From an uncultured Flavobacteriales bacterium (GTDB lineage Bacteria; Bacteroidota; Bacteroidia; Flavobacteriales_G; NORP312): 36,069 nt of DNA. Shown piece after piece: positions 1 to 7,109 of this stretch. Location: contig CAJQPE010000107.1 of the NCBI GenBank assembly GCA_905480125.1, positions 1 to 36,069 of the forward strand, written 5' to 3'. The notes under the pieces were generated by a model, which worked only from the letters and a program-made list of their open reading frames with translations, was not told the DNA's origin and made no database searches. Position numbers and translations under genes: made by a program. Positions within the stretch are counted from its first letter, which is position 1. Every line of letters starts with the position of its first letter.

Positions 1-384
1 TTTCTGGGCTGCTTCTGCTTCTAGTTTGGCTTGTGCCTCTTCCGCTGCTTGTTTTGCCGCTGCTTCTTCCGCTAATCTCTTTGCTTCAGAATCGCGAGCT
101 AATCTTTCTTGCTCTGCTTTCTGGGCTGCTTCTGCTTCTAGTTTGGCTTGTGCCTCTTCTGCTGCTTGTTTTGCCGCTGCTTCTTCCGCTAATCTCTTTG
201 CTTCAGAATCGCGAGCTAATCTTTCTTGATCTGCTTTCTGGGCTGCTTCTGCTTCTAGTTTGGCTTGTGCCTCTTCCGCTGCTTGTTTTGCCGCTGCTTC
301 TTCCGCTAATCTATTTGCTTCAGAATCGCGAGCTAATCTTTCTTGCTCTGCTTTCTGGGCTGCTTCTGCTTCTAGTTTGGCTTT
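1..384 (-). repeat. 117-bp in-frame tandem repeat coding for 39-residue units
   Basis: Units begin at 1, 118, 235 and 352 (the last is partial) with an exact period of 117 bp. The three full units differ from each other at only one to three bases, so the array expanded recently or is homogenised by recombination. Each unit encodes a helix-forming segment starting KLEAEAAQKAEQERLARDSE and ending in KQAAEEAQA. The array continues past the left edge, so its copy number is unknown. Because 117 is divisible by three, copy changes keep the frame. Confidence 0.95.
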
Positions 385-480
385 AACTTCTTTGTTTAGA
401 CGTTTTTCTTCAGTGAGTTTAGCTTGGGCTAACTCCTCCTCTTTCTTCTTATTTCCGAATAACCTATCTAAAAACCCCAT
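1..480 (-). CDS. ftsY: Signal recognition particle receptor FtsY, N-terminal part (cut by window edge)
   Basis: The open frame starts at ATG 480 and runs off the left edge. The first residues, MGFLDRLFGNKKKEEELAQ, resemble the start of FtsY, the membrane-associated GTPase that receives SRP-ribosome complexes at the Sec translocon. The rest of the visible part is a charged Ala/Glu/Lys/Arg region made of near-identical 39-residue repeats, probably a long helix comparable to the acidic A-domain of other FtsY proteins. The GTPase (NG) domain would lie outside the window, so it cannot be checked. The name rests mostly on synteny: rpmB, rpmG, DUF4295 and ftsY are neighbours in many Bacteroidota. 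A TolA-like or other coiled-coil protein remains possible. Confidence 0.65.
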   Translation of the reverse strand, partial: MGFLDRLFGNKKKEEELAQAKLTEEKRLNKEVKAKLEAEAAQKAEQERLARDSEANRLAEEAAAKQAAEEAQAKLEAEAAQKADQERLARDSEAKRLAEEAAAKQAAEEAQAKLEAEAAQKAEQERLARDSEAKRLAEEAAAKQAAEEAQAKLEAEAAQK

Positions 481-492
481 AATACTACATAT

Positions 493-526
493 AAAAAAAG
501 CTCCTTCCGGTAATGAAAGAAGCTTT
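493..526 (-). terminator. Terminator-like hairpin between the DUF4295 gene and ftsY
   Basis: On the minus strand, AAGCTTCTTTC and GAAGGAGCTT pair (one G-U, one bulge) around a short loop, followed directly by a run of seven T. It lies 20 bases after the DUF4295 stop and about 13 bases before the ftsY ATG. It could end part of the rpmG-DUF4295 message and so lower ftsY expression. Confidence 0.55.
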
Positions 527-546
527 AATTTATCTTAAAATAAAGT

Positions 547-702
547 CTAGTTTTTTGACAAAAACTCGTCAACTTTGTCTTTTGGTACAATTTCTTCTTT
601 AAACATGTAAGCTCCTGTTTTTGGAGATTTCATCATTTTTATAACTTTCGTAAAAGCTTTTGATCCTCCTTTTTGAAGGGATGCTACTACTTTTTTTGCC
701 AT
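547..702 (-). CDS. DUF4295 family small protein
   Basis: A 51-residue basic protein starting MAKKVVASLQKGGSKAFTKV and ending DKVDEFLSKN. It matches the short DUF4295 family of Bacteroidota that is normally encoded between rpmG (L33) and ftsY, exactly its position here. The function of the family is not established; its size, basic charge and fixed location beside ribosomal protein genes suggest a ribosome-associated role (inference). It sits 46 bp downstream of rpmG on the same strand, so the two are probably co-transcribed. Confidence 0.85.
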   Translation of the reverse strand: MAKKVVASLQKGGSKAFTKVIKMMKSPKTGAYMFKEEIVPKDKVDEFLSKN

Positions 703-748
703 GACTTACTTAATTTTATCCAAATCCTCGTTAAACGGAATTCAAAAA

Positions 749-931
749 TTATTTAATTTCTTTATGTAAAGTATACTTCTTGAGAACTGGATTGTATTTT
801 TTTAATTCAACTCTTTCTGGAGTATTTTTTCTGTTCTTAGTAGTGATATATCTAGACATACCTGCCATTCCACTTTCTTTGTGCTCAGTACACTGCAATA
901 TCACTTGTACCCTATTTCCTCTTTTCGCCAT
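749..931 (-). CDS. rpmG: 50S ribosomal protein L33
   Basis: A 60-residue protein starting [20 protein letters not shown] and ending [11 protein letters not shown], the normal length and pattern of L33, a small protein of the large ribosomal subunit near the E site. Only one cysteine (in the QCTEH segment) is visible, so the four-Cys zinc site is absent and this is the zinc-independent (C-minus) form. It is followed by DUF4295 and ftsY. A well-formed Bacteroidota promoter lies 38 bp upstream, so it need not depend on read-through from rpmB. Confidence 0.95.
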   Translation of the reverse strand: MAKRGNRVQVILQCTEHKESGMAGMSRYITTKNRKNTPERVELKKYNPVLKKYTLHKEIK

Positions 932-968
932 TACTTAAAGCCTTTATTGTGTATAAATGTTCGGGGTG

Positions 969-998
969 CAAAAGTATAACATTTAATTGGATTTGCAA
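969..998 (-). promoter_or_regulatory. Bacteroidota-type promoter for rpmG
   Basis: On the minus strand, TTTG (995-998) is followed after 18 bases by TACTTTTG (969-976), matching the Bacteroidota -33 TTTG and -7 TAnnTTTG elements. The predicted transcript start is near 962, about 30 bases before the rpmG start codon. This is the best spaced promoter match in the window. Confidence 0.65.
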
Positions 999-1084
999 AA
1001 GGGAATTACCTTACTAAAGGTAAATCTCCATCAAATAATTTAGATAATGGTTAACATTTCTAATATTTTCACATTCAAATATTT

Positions 1085-1250
1085 ACCAAACCCTATTTCA
1101 TAGTCATTTCTTGTTCAATGCCAAAAGCTGTTTTTGTAATCAGTATCATGGACTAACCTTCAACATCCATAACACATACATCTGATACTGTCCCTATCTC
1201 ATTATAGTAATAGCCTTTTCATTAGAGTCTGTTGATTGAAGAAATTATTT
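1085..1250 (-). pseudogene. Possible decayed coding remnant in the rpmB-rpmG gap
   Basis: The 724-bp space between rpmB and rpmG holds no convincing gene. On the minus strand a stretch reads TDSNE, then after a one-base shift KGYYYNEIGTVSDVCVMDVEG, a stop, SMILITKTAFGIEQEMTMK, and another stop. The composition looks protein-like rather than random, so it may be the worn remains of a gene. No family is recognised. The rest of 999-1600 shows nothing beyond the rpmG promoter and rpmB terminator; a 62-codon frame at 1412-1600 looks spurious. Confidence 0.3.
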
Positions 1251-1600
1251 CAATAATAATGCCTTATGTATAGTCGACTTCTTCTTTAAAAATGAGAAGC
1301 ATAGAATGCGGCTCTTGCAGAACTTGATAAATAGAAAAAATTTGGGTATTAATGGTATTCAAGATTAATATCGTTAAATCTATTTCTAATCGAATCTGCG
1401 AATATATACTGTTACAGAATTTTCAGGCACCAGTTTTCGCAATGTATCTCGTCTAGTAGTATGAAAAAATTTTGACAATAAATTATCATCATAAACAAAC
1501 CGTTAAGGAAAAAATCAACAAGAGTTAGTATGTTTAGAGGACCTTGGGGACTATAGAGAATATTAATGAAAACTAGAAAATATGACACGCATATAAACAA

Positions 1601-1631
1601 AAAACGTTGTTAACAAATTTAACAACGTTTT
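1601..1631 (-). terminator. Intrinsic terminator after rpmB
   Basis: A perfect 13-bp stem (AAAACGTTGTTAA type) with a 5-base loop, starting 25 bases after the rpmB stop, followed on the minus strand by TTTTTTGTTT. It is clearly placed to end the rpmB transcript and to separate rpmB from rpmG. Confidence 0.85.
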
Positions 1632-1655
1632 AATATTATTAAAGACAAAAAATTT

Positions 1656-1895
1656 TTATCCTTTATAAAAACCGTTTTTCCTAGCTCTTTTTATACATTC
1701 AGATAAACCTAATTTATCAATGTTCCTAATAGCTGAAGTAGATACTTTCAGTGTAATCCATTTATCTTCCTCAACCAAAAAAAATCTTTTTGTTTGAAGG
1801 TTAGGGTAGAACTTTCTTCTCGTCTTTCTGTGAGAGTGAGAAACGTTATTTCCTGAGATTACTTTTTTTCCTGTTAGATCACAAATCTTTGACAT
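1656..1895 (-). CDS. rpmB: 50S ribosomal protein L28
   Basis: A 79-residue basic protein with the L28 pattern: CDLTGKKVISGNNVSHSHRK near the start, then a TRRKFYPNLQTKRF segment and a conserved ending SECIKRARKNGFYKG. L28 is a structural protein of the large ribosomal subunit. Length is normal for Bacteroidota L28. It has its own promoter motif overlapping the end of cinA and its own terminator, so it forms a single-gene unit here although rpmB and rpmG usually lie side by side. Confidence 0.95.
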   Translation of the reverse strand: MSKICDLTGKKVISGNNVSHSHRKTRRKFYPNLQTKRFFLVEEDKWITLKVSTSAIRNIDKLGLSECIKRARKNGFYKG

Positions 1896-1921
1896 CGCTA
1901 TTATATTTTCAAAAAGAGGTG

Positions 1922-1953
1922 CAAATATACATCAATTTTGAATTGAATTACAA
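1922..1953 (-). promoter_or_regulatory. Promoter motif for rpmB
   Basis: On the minus strand TATATTTG (1922-1929) fits the -7 element TAnnTTTG exactly, with a TTG (1951-1953) 21 bases upstream as a possible -33 element. The -33 part overlaps the last codons of cinA. The predicted start is about 20 bases before the rpmB ATG. Confidence 0.5.
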
Positions 1954-3195
1954 CTCTTCTTTAATAATTTGTTTCCTCAATAAATTTAATGCTGTAATGA
2001 CAGTCCTTTCAATGTTTCTACTTCTTTCATCGCCGAATCGAAACATCTTAGAAACTATCTCTGTTGGGGATGCTACAGCTACCCATATTGTACCTACAGG
2101 TTTTTGATCTGTTCCACCATTAGGACCTGCAATGCCCGAAGTAGCTACAGAATAATCTGTTTTTAACTTTTTCCTAATCCCGATGGCCATTTGTTCAACA
2201 ACCTCTCGACTAACCACCCCATGCTTTTCTATATCATCCTTGGAAACGTCAAGTATATTTTTTTTAACTTCATCAGAATATGAAACTACTGAACCGATGA
2301 AATAATCTGAACTGCCTGAAATTCTAGTTAATCTACCCGCAATATTACCTCCAGTGCAGCTCTCTGCGGTTGAAACTGTTTGTTTCTTTTTCTTTAGGGC
2401 CCTCCCAACAACTTCTTCCAATGTTTGTTTATCATAGCCAAATACAAATTCTGGTATAAGTTCTTTCAATTCTGCCACTTTATCCTCTACGACTTTTTGT
2501 TCAGCTCTTCCTCCACTATAAGAAGATAGTCTCAATCGAACACTGTTAAGAGAAGGAAGAAAAGCCAACTTGATGTCGTAAAGTGCCAGTGATTTACGCC
2601 AAACTTCAATTTTTTCAGCCAATTTTGACTCTCCTATACCCTGGGTCAATACCGTTTTATGAAAAATAGCTTGGGTATTGAATTTATCCTTTATTTTGGG
2701 TATAACCGAATCTGAAATCAATCCTTTCATTTCGAAAGGTATACCAGGCAGCGAAACAAATACTTTTTCATCGTGCTCAAACCACATCCCTGGTGCCGTT
2801 CCAAGCTTATTAATCATTACTTCGCAATTATCAGGCACTTTCGCTTGATCCTTGTTAACGCTCAAAACTGGAATATTCCTTGATTTGAATATAAGCTCTA
2901 TGTTAGTATATACTTCTTCATTAAACACAAAATTCGATTGAAAATAATCACCTAATGTTTCTTTTGTAATATCATCTTTTGTTGGGCCCAAACCACCGGT
3001 AATAAGTATAATGTCTGCTCTTTCTTTGGCTTCGTTTAGAGCATTGATAATATGTGTTCTATCATCCTGAATAGAACTAATTTGTGAAACCCTAACTCCG
3101 ATTTCGTTTAACCGCTCAGCCAACCACGCAGAATTAGTATCTACAATTTGACCAATAAGAATTTCATCGCCGATTGTTATTATTTCTGCTTTCAT
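1948..3195 (-). CDS. cinA: CinA family protein (nicotinamide-nucleotide amidohydrolase)
   Basis: A 415-residue, full-length two-domain CinA. The N-terminal molybdopterin-binding-like domain (about 1-170) carries ITIGDEILIGQIVDTNS and LITGGLGPTKDD. The C-terminal domain (about 255-410) has the amidase signature STAESCTGG with the catalytic Ser/Cys region, then SGSSDYFIGSVVSYS and SGIAGPNGGT. CinA-type proteins deamidate nicotinamide mononucleotide (pyridine nucleotide recycling) and some also have ADP-ribose pyrophosphatase activity. Its ATG overlaps the stop of the upstream Usp gene by one base (TAATG), so the two are translationally coupled. Confidence 0.93.
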   Translation of the reverse strand: MKAEIITIGDEILIGQIVDTNSAWLAERLNEIGVRVSQISSIQDDRTHIINALNEAKERADIILITGGLGPTKDDITKETLGDYFQSNFVFNEEVYTNIELIFKSRNIPVLSVNKDQAKVPDNCEVMINKLGTAPGMWFEHDEKVFVSLPGIPFEMKGLISDSVIPKIKDKFNTQAIFHKTVLTQGIGESKLAEKIEVWRKSLALYDIKLAFLPSLNSVRLRLSSYSGGRAEQKVVEDKVAELKELIPEFVFGYDKQTLEEVVGRALKKKKQTVSTAESCTGGNIAGRLTRISGSSDYFIGSVVSYSDEVKKNILDVSKDDIEKHGVVSREVVEQMAIGIRKKLKTDYSVATSGIAGPNGGTDQKPVGTIWVAVASPTEIVSKMFRFGDERSRNIERTVITALNLLRKQIIKEEL

Positions 3196-4064
3196 TACAA
3201 TATATCTAAAGATTCTAATTTTCGAGGCAAAACGCTCAGTACAGGAATGTTTGAGCGATTAATTGTCGTTTGTGCGCTTGACCCAATAAAGTATTCGGTT
3301 GGGTTTGTTTCCTGCTGCGTCATTATCATAATCACATCAGCATTTACTTTTTCTGCGTAACTAATAATAGCCAGAGGAAGAGAGTCTTCTCCTTTAACTG
3401 TTTTCACTAGAGCTGCTTGGCACGAAACTCCATACTTTGTGACATCCTCAACTACTTTATCCATTTGATCTGTTAGCTTAGCTATTATTTTTTGGTCATT
3501 AGTATTTACTATTGAAACAGCACGGATTGTAGATTTAAACATCTTCGAAAAATCAACCGCTTGCTCAACTTTTTGAGTAGTTTCTTTTGTTAAATCGAGA
3601 GGCAAAACGATATTTTCACAACCTGTTCTATGCTCTTTACCTCTAATCGTTAATACCGCACATGGAGAACGCTTAATAACTCGCATTGTATTAGAACCGA
3701 TAAATTGTCCTTTTAACCCTGTCGCACCATTTGTCCCCATAATAATTAATGACGCCATTATTGATTTAGCAAAATCAATAATGGTTTCATATACACGACC
3801 TTCAATAAAAACACCCTTAATTTCTATAGCATATTTATTCCTTTGCCGTTCTATGTATTCTATGAATTGCTCTTCAGCATTTCTTTTCATTTTATCTTCA
3901 TCTTCAGGTTTGGCAAAAAAACCCTTTGTTCGACTTGAGTCAAAAACATAAAGCATATTTACCTCAGCATTATATCGTTTAGCAAGATTACATCCTTGCT
4001 CAACTATGGTTTCGGTTTGAGGCGAAAATGCCACAAGAACTAGAAAACGAATTTTTTGCTCCAT
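3195..4064 (-). CDS. Tandem universal stress protein (UspA family)
   Basis: 289 residues with two Usp domains of about 140 residues each. The first domain has the nucleotide-binding signature IIMGTNGATGLKGQFIGSNT followed by RSPCAVLTIR. The second ends with a weaker version (IMIMTQQETNPTEYFIGSSA, then IPVLSVLP) that lacks the typical glycines, so only the first half probably binds ATP. Such tandem Usp proteins are cytoplasmic stress or energy sensors with poorly known targets. The start codon is close to the divergent phosphorylase gene, and a -7 promoter motif for this gene lies inside that neighbour's first codons. Confidence 0.88.
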   Translation of the reverse strand: MEQKIRFLVLVAFSPQTETIVEQGCNLAKRYNAEVNMLYVFDSSRTKGFFAKPEDEDKMKRNAEEQFIEYIERQRNKYAIEIKGVFIEGRVYETIIDFAKSIMASLIIMGTNGATGLKGQFIGSNTMRVIKRSPCAVLTIRGKEHRTGCENIVLPLDLTKETTQKVEQAVDFSKMFKSTIRAVSIVNTNDQKIIAKLTDQMDKVVEDVTKYGVSCQAALVKTVKGEDSLPLAIISYAEKVNADVIMIMTQQETNPTEYFIGSSAQTTINRSNIPVLSVLPRKLESLDIL

Positions 4065-4073
4065 AAAAATGAA

Positions 4074-4104
4074 TATTTTTGCTTCGATGAGCGAAGCAAA
4101 TGTA
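4074..4104. promoter_or_regulatory. Overlapping face-to-face promoter motifs with a perfect hairpin at the phosphorylase start codon
   Basis: TATTTTTG (4074-4081, plus) and TACATTTG (4097-4104, minus) both fit the -7 element exactly and point at each other. Between and within them is a perfect 9-bp inverted repeat, TTTGCTTCG (4078-4086) and CGAAGCAAA (4092-4100), with the loop ATGAG (4087-4091). The loop begins with the likely start codon of the phosphorylase. The -33 elements are weak (TTTG at 4055-4058, 15 bp spacing, for the plus strand). It may be an operator or a shared, mutually exclusive promoter. Confidence 0.4.
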
Positions 4105-4980
4105 ATTAATCAAAGAATAATTCCTCCTTCGGAATTAATAATAAACCAAGATAGCAGTATTTACCATATAAAATTGCGCGAAGAACATATTGCGGATAAT
4201 GTAATTATAGTTGGTGATCAAGACAGGGTTAAACTAATTTCTAGCTTTTTTGACACTATTGAAACGAAAATCCAAAGTCGAGAATTTGTTACTCATGTTG
4301 GCGAATACAAAGGGAAAAGAATTACAGTCATGTCTACTGGGATTGGAACTGACAACATTGACATCGCTATTAATGAGTTAGACGCTGCGGTCAACATTAA
4401 TTTAAGTACAAGGCAAATAAAAGAAACTAAACGGAAATTAAATATTATTCGAATAGGTACTTCTGGAACATTGCAAGAAGATATTCCTGTAGATTCGTAT
4501 TTACTTTCTGAATATGGTTTAGGACTTGACGGACTAATGTACCATTACGGTTTCCAGCACTCGAAAGAAGAACAAGAAATAATTAATGCTTATTCTGATC
4601 AAGTAACGCAGAATGGTAATCTCCCTTCCCCTTATATCGTGAAAGCATCCGAATCACTATTTAACAAATTGCGCACATCCGAGATGTATACTGGAATTAC
4701 AGCCACCGCATCGGGATTTTATGGGCCTCAAGGAAGAGCGTTAAGATTAAAGCCAATTAACTCAATACTAAACGAGGAGTTGGCTGCTTTTTCTCTTAAT
4801 GGGCATCGAATAACTAATTTTGAGATGGAGACGTCTGCTCTATTTGGTTTTGGAAAATTACTAGACCACAACTGCATTACAGTTTGTGCAATTATCGCAA
4901 ATAGAATGAGAAAAGAGTATAGTAAGGATTACAAAAAGACAGTAAAAGAATTGGTTGAGGTAGTAATAGATAAGCTATAA
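4087..4980 (+). CDS. Nucleoside phosphorylase (PNP/UDP family)
   Basis: About 297 residues of the purine/uridine phosphorylase superfamily, which splits nucleosides with phosphate into base and ribose-1-phosphate. Visible motifs are NVIIVGDQDRV (normally GDPDRV, phosphate site), VMSTGIGTDNIDIAINEL, IRIGTSGTLQ and the ribose-binding NFEMETSALFGFGKLL. The protein resembles the uridine phosphorylase-like group common in Bacteroidota; substrate cannot be fixed from sequence. An in-frame ATG at 4069 would add six residues, but a -7 promoter motif lies at 4074-4081, so the ATG at 4087 is preferred; its transcript might be nearly leaderless. The stop codon is directly followed by the ATG of aroE, so the two genes form an operon. 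Confidence 0.85.
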   Translation: MSEANVINQRIIPPSELIINQDSSIYHIKLREEHIADNVIIVGDQDRVKLISSFFDTIETKIQSREFVTHVGEYKGKRITVMSTGIGTDNIDIAINELDAAVNINLSTRQIKETKRKLNIIRIGTSGTLQEDIPVDSYLLSEYGLGLDGLMYHYGFQHSKEEQEIINAYSDQVTQNGNLPSPYIVKASESLFNKLRTSEMYTGITATASGFYGPQGRALRLKPINSILNEELAAFSLNGHRITNFEMETSALFGFGKLLDHNCITVCAIIANRMRKEYSKDYKKTVKELVEVVIDKL

Positions 4981-5724
4981 ATGAAGTCATTCGGATTAAT
5001 TGGAAAAACTCTTTCACACTCATTTTCAAAAAAATATTTTAAGGACAAGTTTTCAAATGATGATATTCCTAATTGTCACTACAACTTATTTGAATTAGAA
5101 GCAATTAAGGATTTTCCAAAATTAATTGAAGCGCAAAACTTTTCAGGACTAAATGTTACAATTCCATATAAGGAATGTGTTATCCCATTTCTTGATGAAC
5201 TAACACCTGAGGCTAAATCGATTGGTGCTGTAAATTGCATTGAGTTCGTCAATAACAAATTAATCGGTCACAATACGGATGTATATGGTTTTAGGAAGTC
5301 ACTTAGGCCGTTAATTCAGAATGCCAATAAAAAAGCCCTAATTCTAGGGTCTGGAGGTGCTTCTAAAGCTGTAAACTTTGTTCTTGACAACCTTAATATT
5401 AAGTCAAGTTTTGTTTCTAGAAAACCGTCAAAAAAAAGCTTAGGGTACACGGATTTATCTTTGACTACAATTGCCAACCATAAACTGATTATAAACACCA
5501 CACCATTAGGTACTTCTCCAAATATTAATTCTTTACCTAACATTCCCTACGAAGGAATTACTAAAGAGCACATCTTGTTTGACCTAGTTTATAATCCTTT
5601 AGAAACTGCTTTTCTAAGAAAAGGAAAAGAAATGAGATGCACAACGAAGGGGGGAAAAGAAATGTTTGTGCTTCAAGCAGAAAAAAGTTGGGCAATATGG
5701 AATTCCATATCGCCCAACATCTAA
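4981..5724 (+). CDS. aroE: Shikimate dehydrogenase
   Basis: 247 residues, the normal length of the short Bacteroidota AroE. It reduces 3-dehydroshikimate to shikimate with NADPH in aromatic amino-acid synthesis. The shikimate site shows SHSFS (13-16 region), NVTIPYK with catalytic Lys64, Asn85 and HNTD with Asp100. The cofactor domain carries the glycine-rich loop LGSGGASKAV (122-131), then TTPLGT and DLVYNPLETAFL. The end, FVLQAEKSWAIW, is typical. It starts right after the phosphorylase stop with no gap. The last codons also form the terminator hairpin of the convergent gene. Confidence 0.95.
   Translation: MKSFGLIGKTLSHSFSKKYFKDKFSNDDIPNCHYNLFELEAIKDFPKLIEAQNFSGLNVTIPYKECVIPFLDELTPEAKSIGAVNCIEFVNNKLIGHNTDVYGFRKSLRPLIQNANKKALILGSGGASKAVNFVLDNLNIKSSFVSRKPSKKSLGYTDLSLTTIANHKLIINTTPLGTSPNINSLPNIPYEGITKEHILFDLVYNPLETAFLRKGKEMRCTTKGGKEMFVLQAEKSWAIWNSISPNI
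5681..5718 (-). terminator. Intrinsic terminator of the LVIVD lipoprotein gene, inside the aroE coding end
   Basis: A 32-bp inverted repeat (5687-5718, GTTGGGC...GCCCAAC outer arms) has one mismatch as DNA, which becomes a G-U pair in minus-strand RNA. It is followed on the minus strand by TTTTTT (5681-5686). It begins about 20 bases after the stop codon of the minus-strand gene and lies wholly within aroE codons. On the plus strand there is no strong T run, so it is mainly a minus-strand terminator. Confidence 0.85.
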
Positions 5725-5738
5725 TCTTTTATTCTACT

Positions 5739-7055
5739 TTATTCTGGACACTGACCAGTTACAATCATACTCATCAATTGAATATCATTTAGATTTGTAT
5801 AATCGTATTGGTAAAGCCCATCGTCACCTATTAATATTAAATGACCGTTCATTGGAATGACATCATATCCTGTATTACTTATTGAATATTCATTGCCATG
5901 CAATATACCACCTGCAACTTGATTAGTCAGATCTGTGAATATTTTTACTCCAGAATGTCCATCACAAACAAACAAAACATCCTTTTCTCCATCGATTCCT
6001 AAACCATAAGGGGAATTCAAGCTATAATCAGCAATAGATTCTGGGGTTGTAATATCTGAAATATCAACTACATCTAACTGGTTAACCCAACCACCACATT
6101 GGTCATCACCCCTAGTTGTAACATAGGCCCTATCTTCATATACAACAACCGGGTCACATGACTGAACATGCTCAAATGCAGAAATATATTCTGGTCTATC
6201 GCTATTTTTTAAGTCATAGATGTACATCCCGGTTTCAGCACCAACAAATAACTTGTCTTTGTAGCTAAATAAAGTTTCGATACCCCATTCTAGCTCTACT
6301 TCGCCAGAAAGCGTTGGACAAGATGCATCAATCACGTTAAAAATTGCAACCTCAGAAATACTACTAATCGCATATAACATTTGCTCGTAAATCATAAAAC
6401 GAGACATTGAACCTGCAACACTAACCCCTTCCATTTTTCCAACCTGTAAACCACTTCCTGCTTCGCCAAAAGCTCCTTCATTAAAAACCAATCTTTCATT
6501 ATCGAAATTTATATCGTAGTTCTGACCACAGTCACCTTGCTCACAAACTTCAGTAACTTCCATTACCTCCCAGCCAGAAACAACTCCTTTAGCAGGATCA
6601 ATCATCGCGATTGGATATTGAGCATTATGCGGTGGTAAAACATATTCAAATACTTTATTATCTCTGCACACCTCAGTTATATTGTTTATGTCTCTAATAT
6701 CAAAAGTTACCAAATCAGAATAACTATCAGCATATAGGTAACCGTCGTTTACAGATATGTCAACATTACCAGGAATGTTAATAAAATACAAATTTTCTGG
6801 ATTTCTAGGATCAGCATTATTGATAACGTGAATCCCTTTACCTAATTCGTTAATAAACAGAAATAAACCAGAAGCATATATTTTTCTTGGGGTACATAGA
6901 TCTTTTGGAGCCTCAACTCTTATTGACTGTGCCAATACTTCATAGGTCGTATAAATTGGAGCATTTGCAGTATATGTTCTTTTTTCTGTGTGTTTATCTT
7001 TTAAACAGCTCTGAAAAAGTATAGCTATTGCTATAATTGGGAAGATAGTTCTCAT
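5739..7055 (-). CDS. LVIVD-repeat-like beta-propeller lipoprotein
   Basis: About 438 residues from the ATG at 7055. That start gives a lipoprotein signal, MRTIFPIIAIAILFQSC, with the Cys as the lipidated residue; the frame stays open 27 codons upstream but that part lacks signal character. The mature part repeats short strands such as GKGIHVINNADPRNPENLYF, DLVTFDIRDINNITEV, GMYIYDLKNSDRPEYISAF and NQLDVVDISDITTPESIADY, the pattern of LVIVD-type beta-propellers in surface proteins. It is probably exported to the outer membrane; no enzymatic site is visible and its ligand is unknown. It is convergent with aroE and ends at a strong terminator. Confidence 0.75.
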   Translation of the reverse strand: MRTIFPIIAIAILFQSCLKDKHTEKRTYTANAPIYTTYEVLAQSIRVEAPKDLCTPRKIYASGLFLFINELGKGIHVINNADPRNPENLYFINIPGNVDISVNDGYLYADSYSDLVTFDIRDINNITEVCRDNKVFEYVLPPHNAQYPIAMIDPAKGVVSGWEVMEVTEVCEQGDCGQNYDINFDNERLVFNEGAFGEAGSGLQVGKMEGVSVAGSMSRFMIYEQMLYAISSISEVAIFNVIDASCPTLSGEVELEWGIETLFSYKDKLFVGAETGMYIYDLKNSDRPEYISAFEHVQSCDPVVVYEDRAYVTTRGDDQCGGWVNQLDVVDISDITTPESIADYSLNSPYGLGIDGEKDVLFVCDGHSGVKIFTDLTNQVAGGILHGNEYSISNTGYDVIPMNGHLILIGDDGLYQYDYTNLNDIQLMSMIVTGQCPE

Positions 7056-7109
7056 GATTTTTAATATTTTAGGATGTCTGAATAAATATCTTTTTTTCTG
7101 TATGTGTAA

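Noticed and set aside
1-384. Repeat array considered as CRISPR
   Set aside because: The units are contiguous 117-bp repeats with no spacers and are coding.
33-386. Plus-strand open frames of 117 and 67 codons across the repeat array, rich in Leu or Ala/Ser
   Set aside because: They are antisense shadows of the ftsY repeat; the 117-bp period is divisible by three so all frames can stay open. The minus frame has the conserved FtsY-like start and fits the synteny.
1412-1600. 62-codon minus-strand frame between rpmB and rpmG
   Set aside because: It has no recognisable motif, lies directly after the rpmB terminator, and has an unlikely composition rich in Phe/Ile/Leu for AT-rich noncoding DNA.
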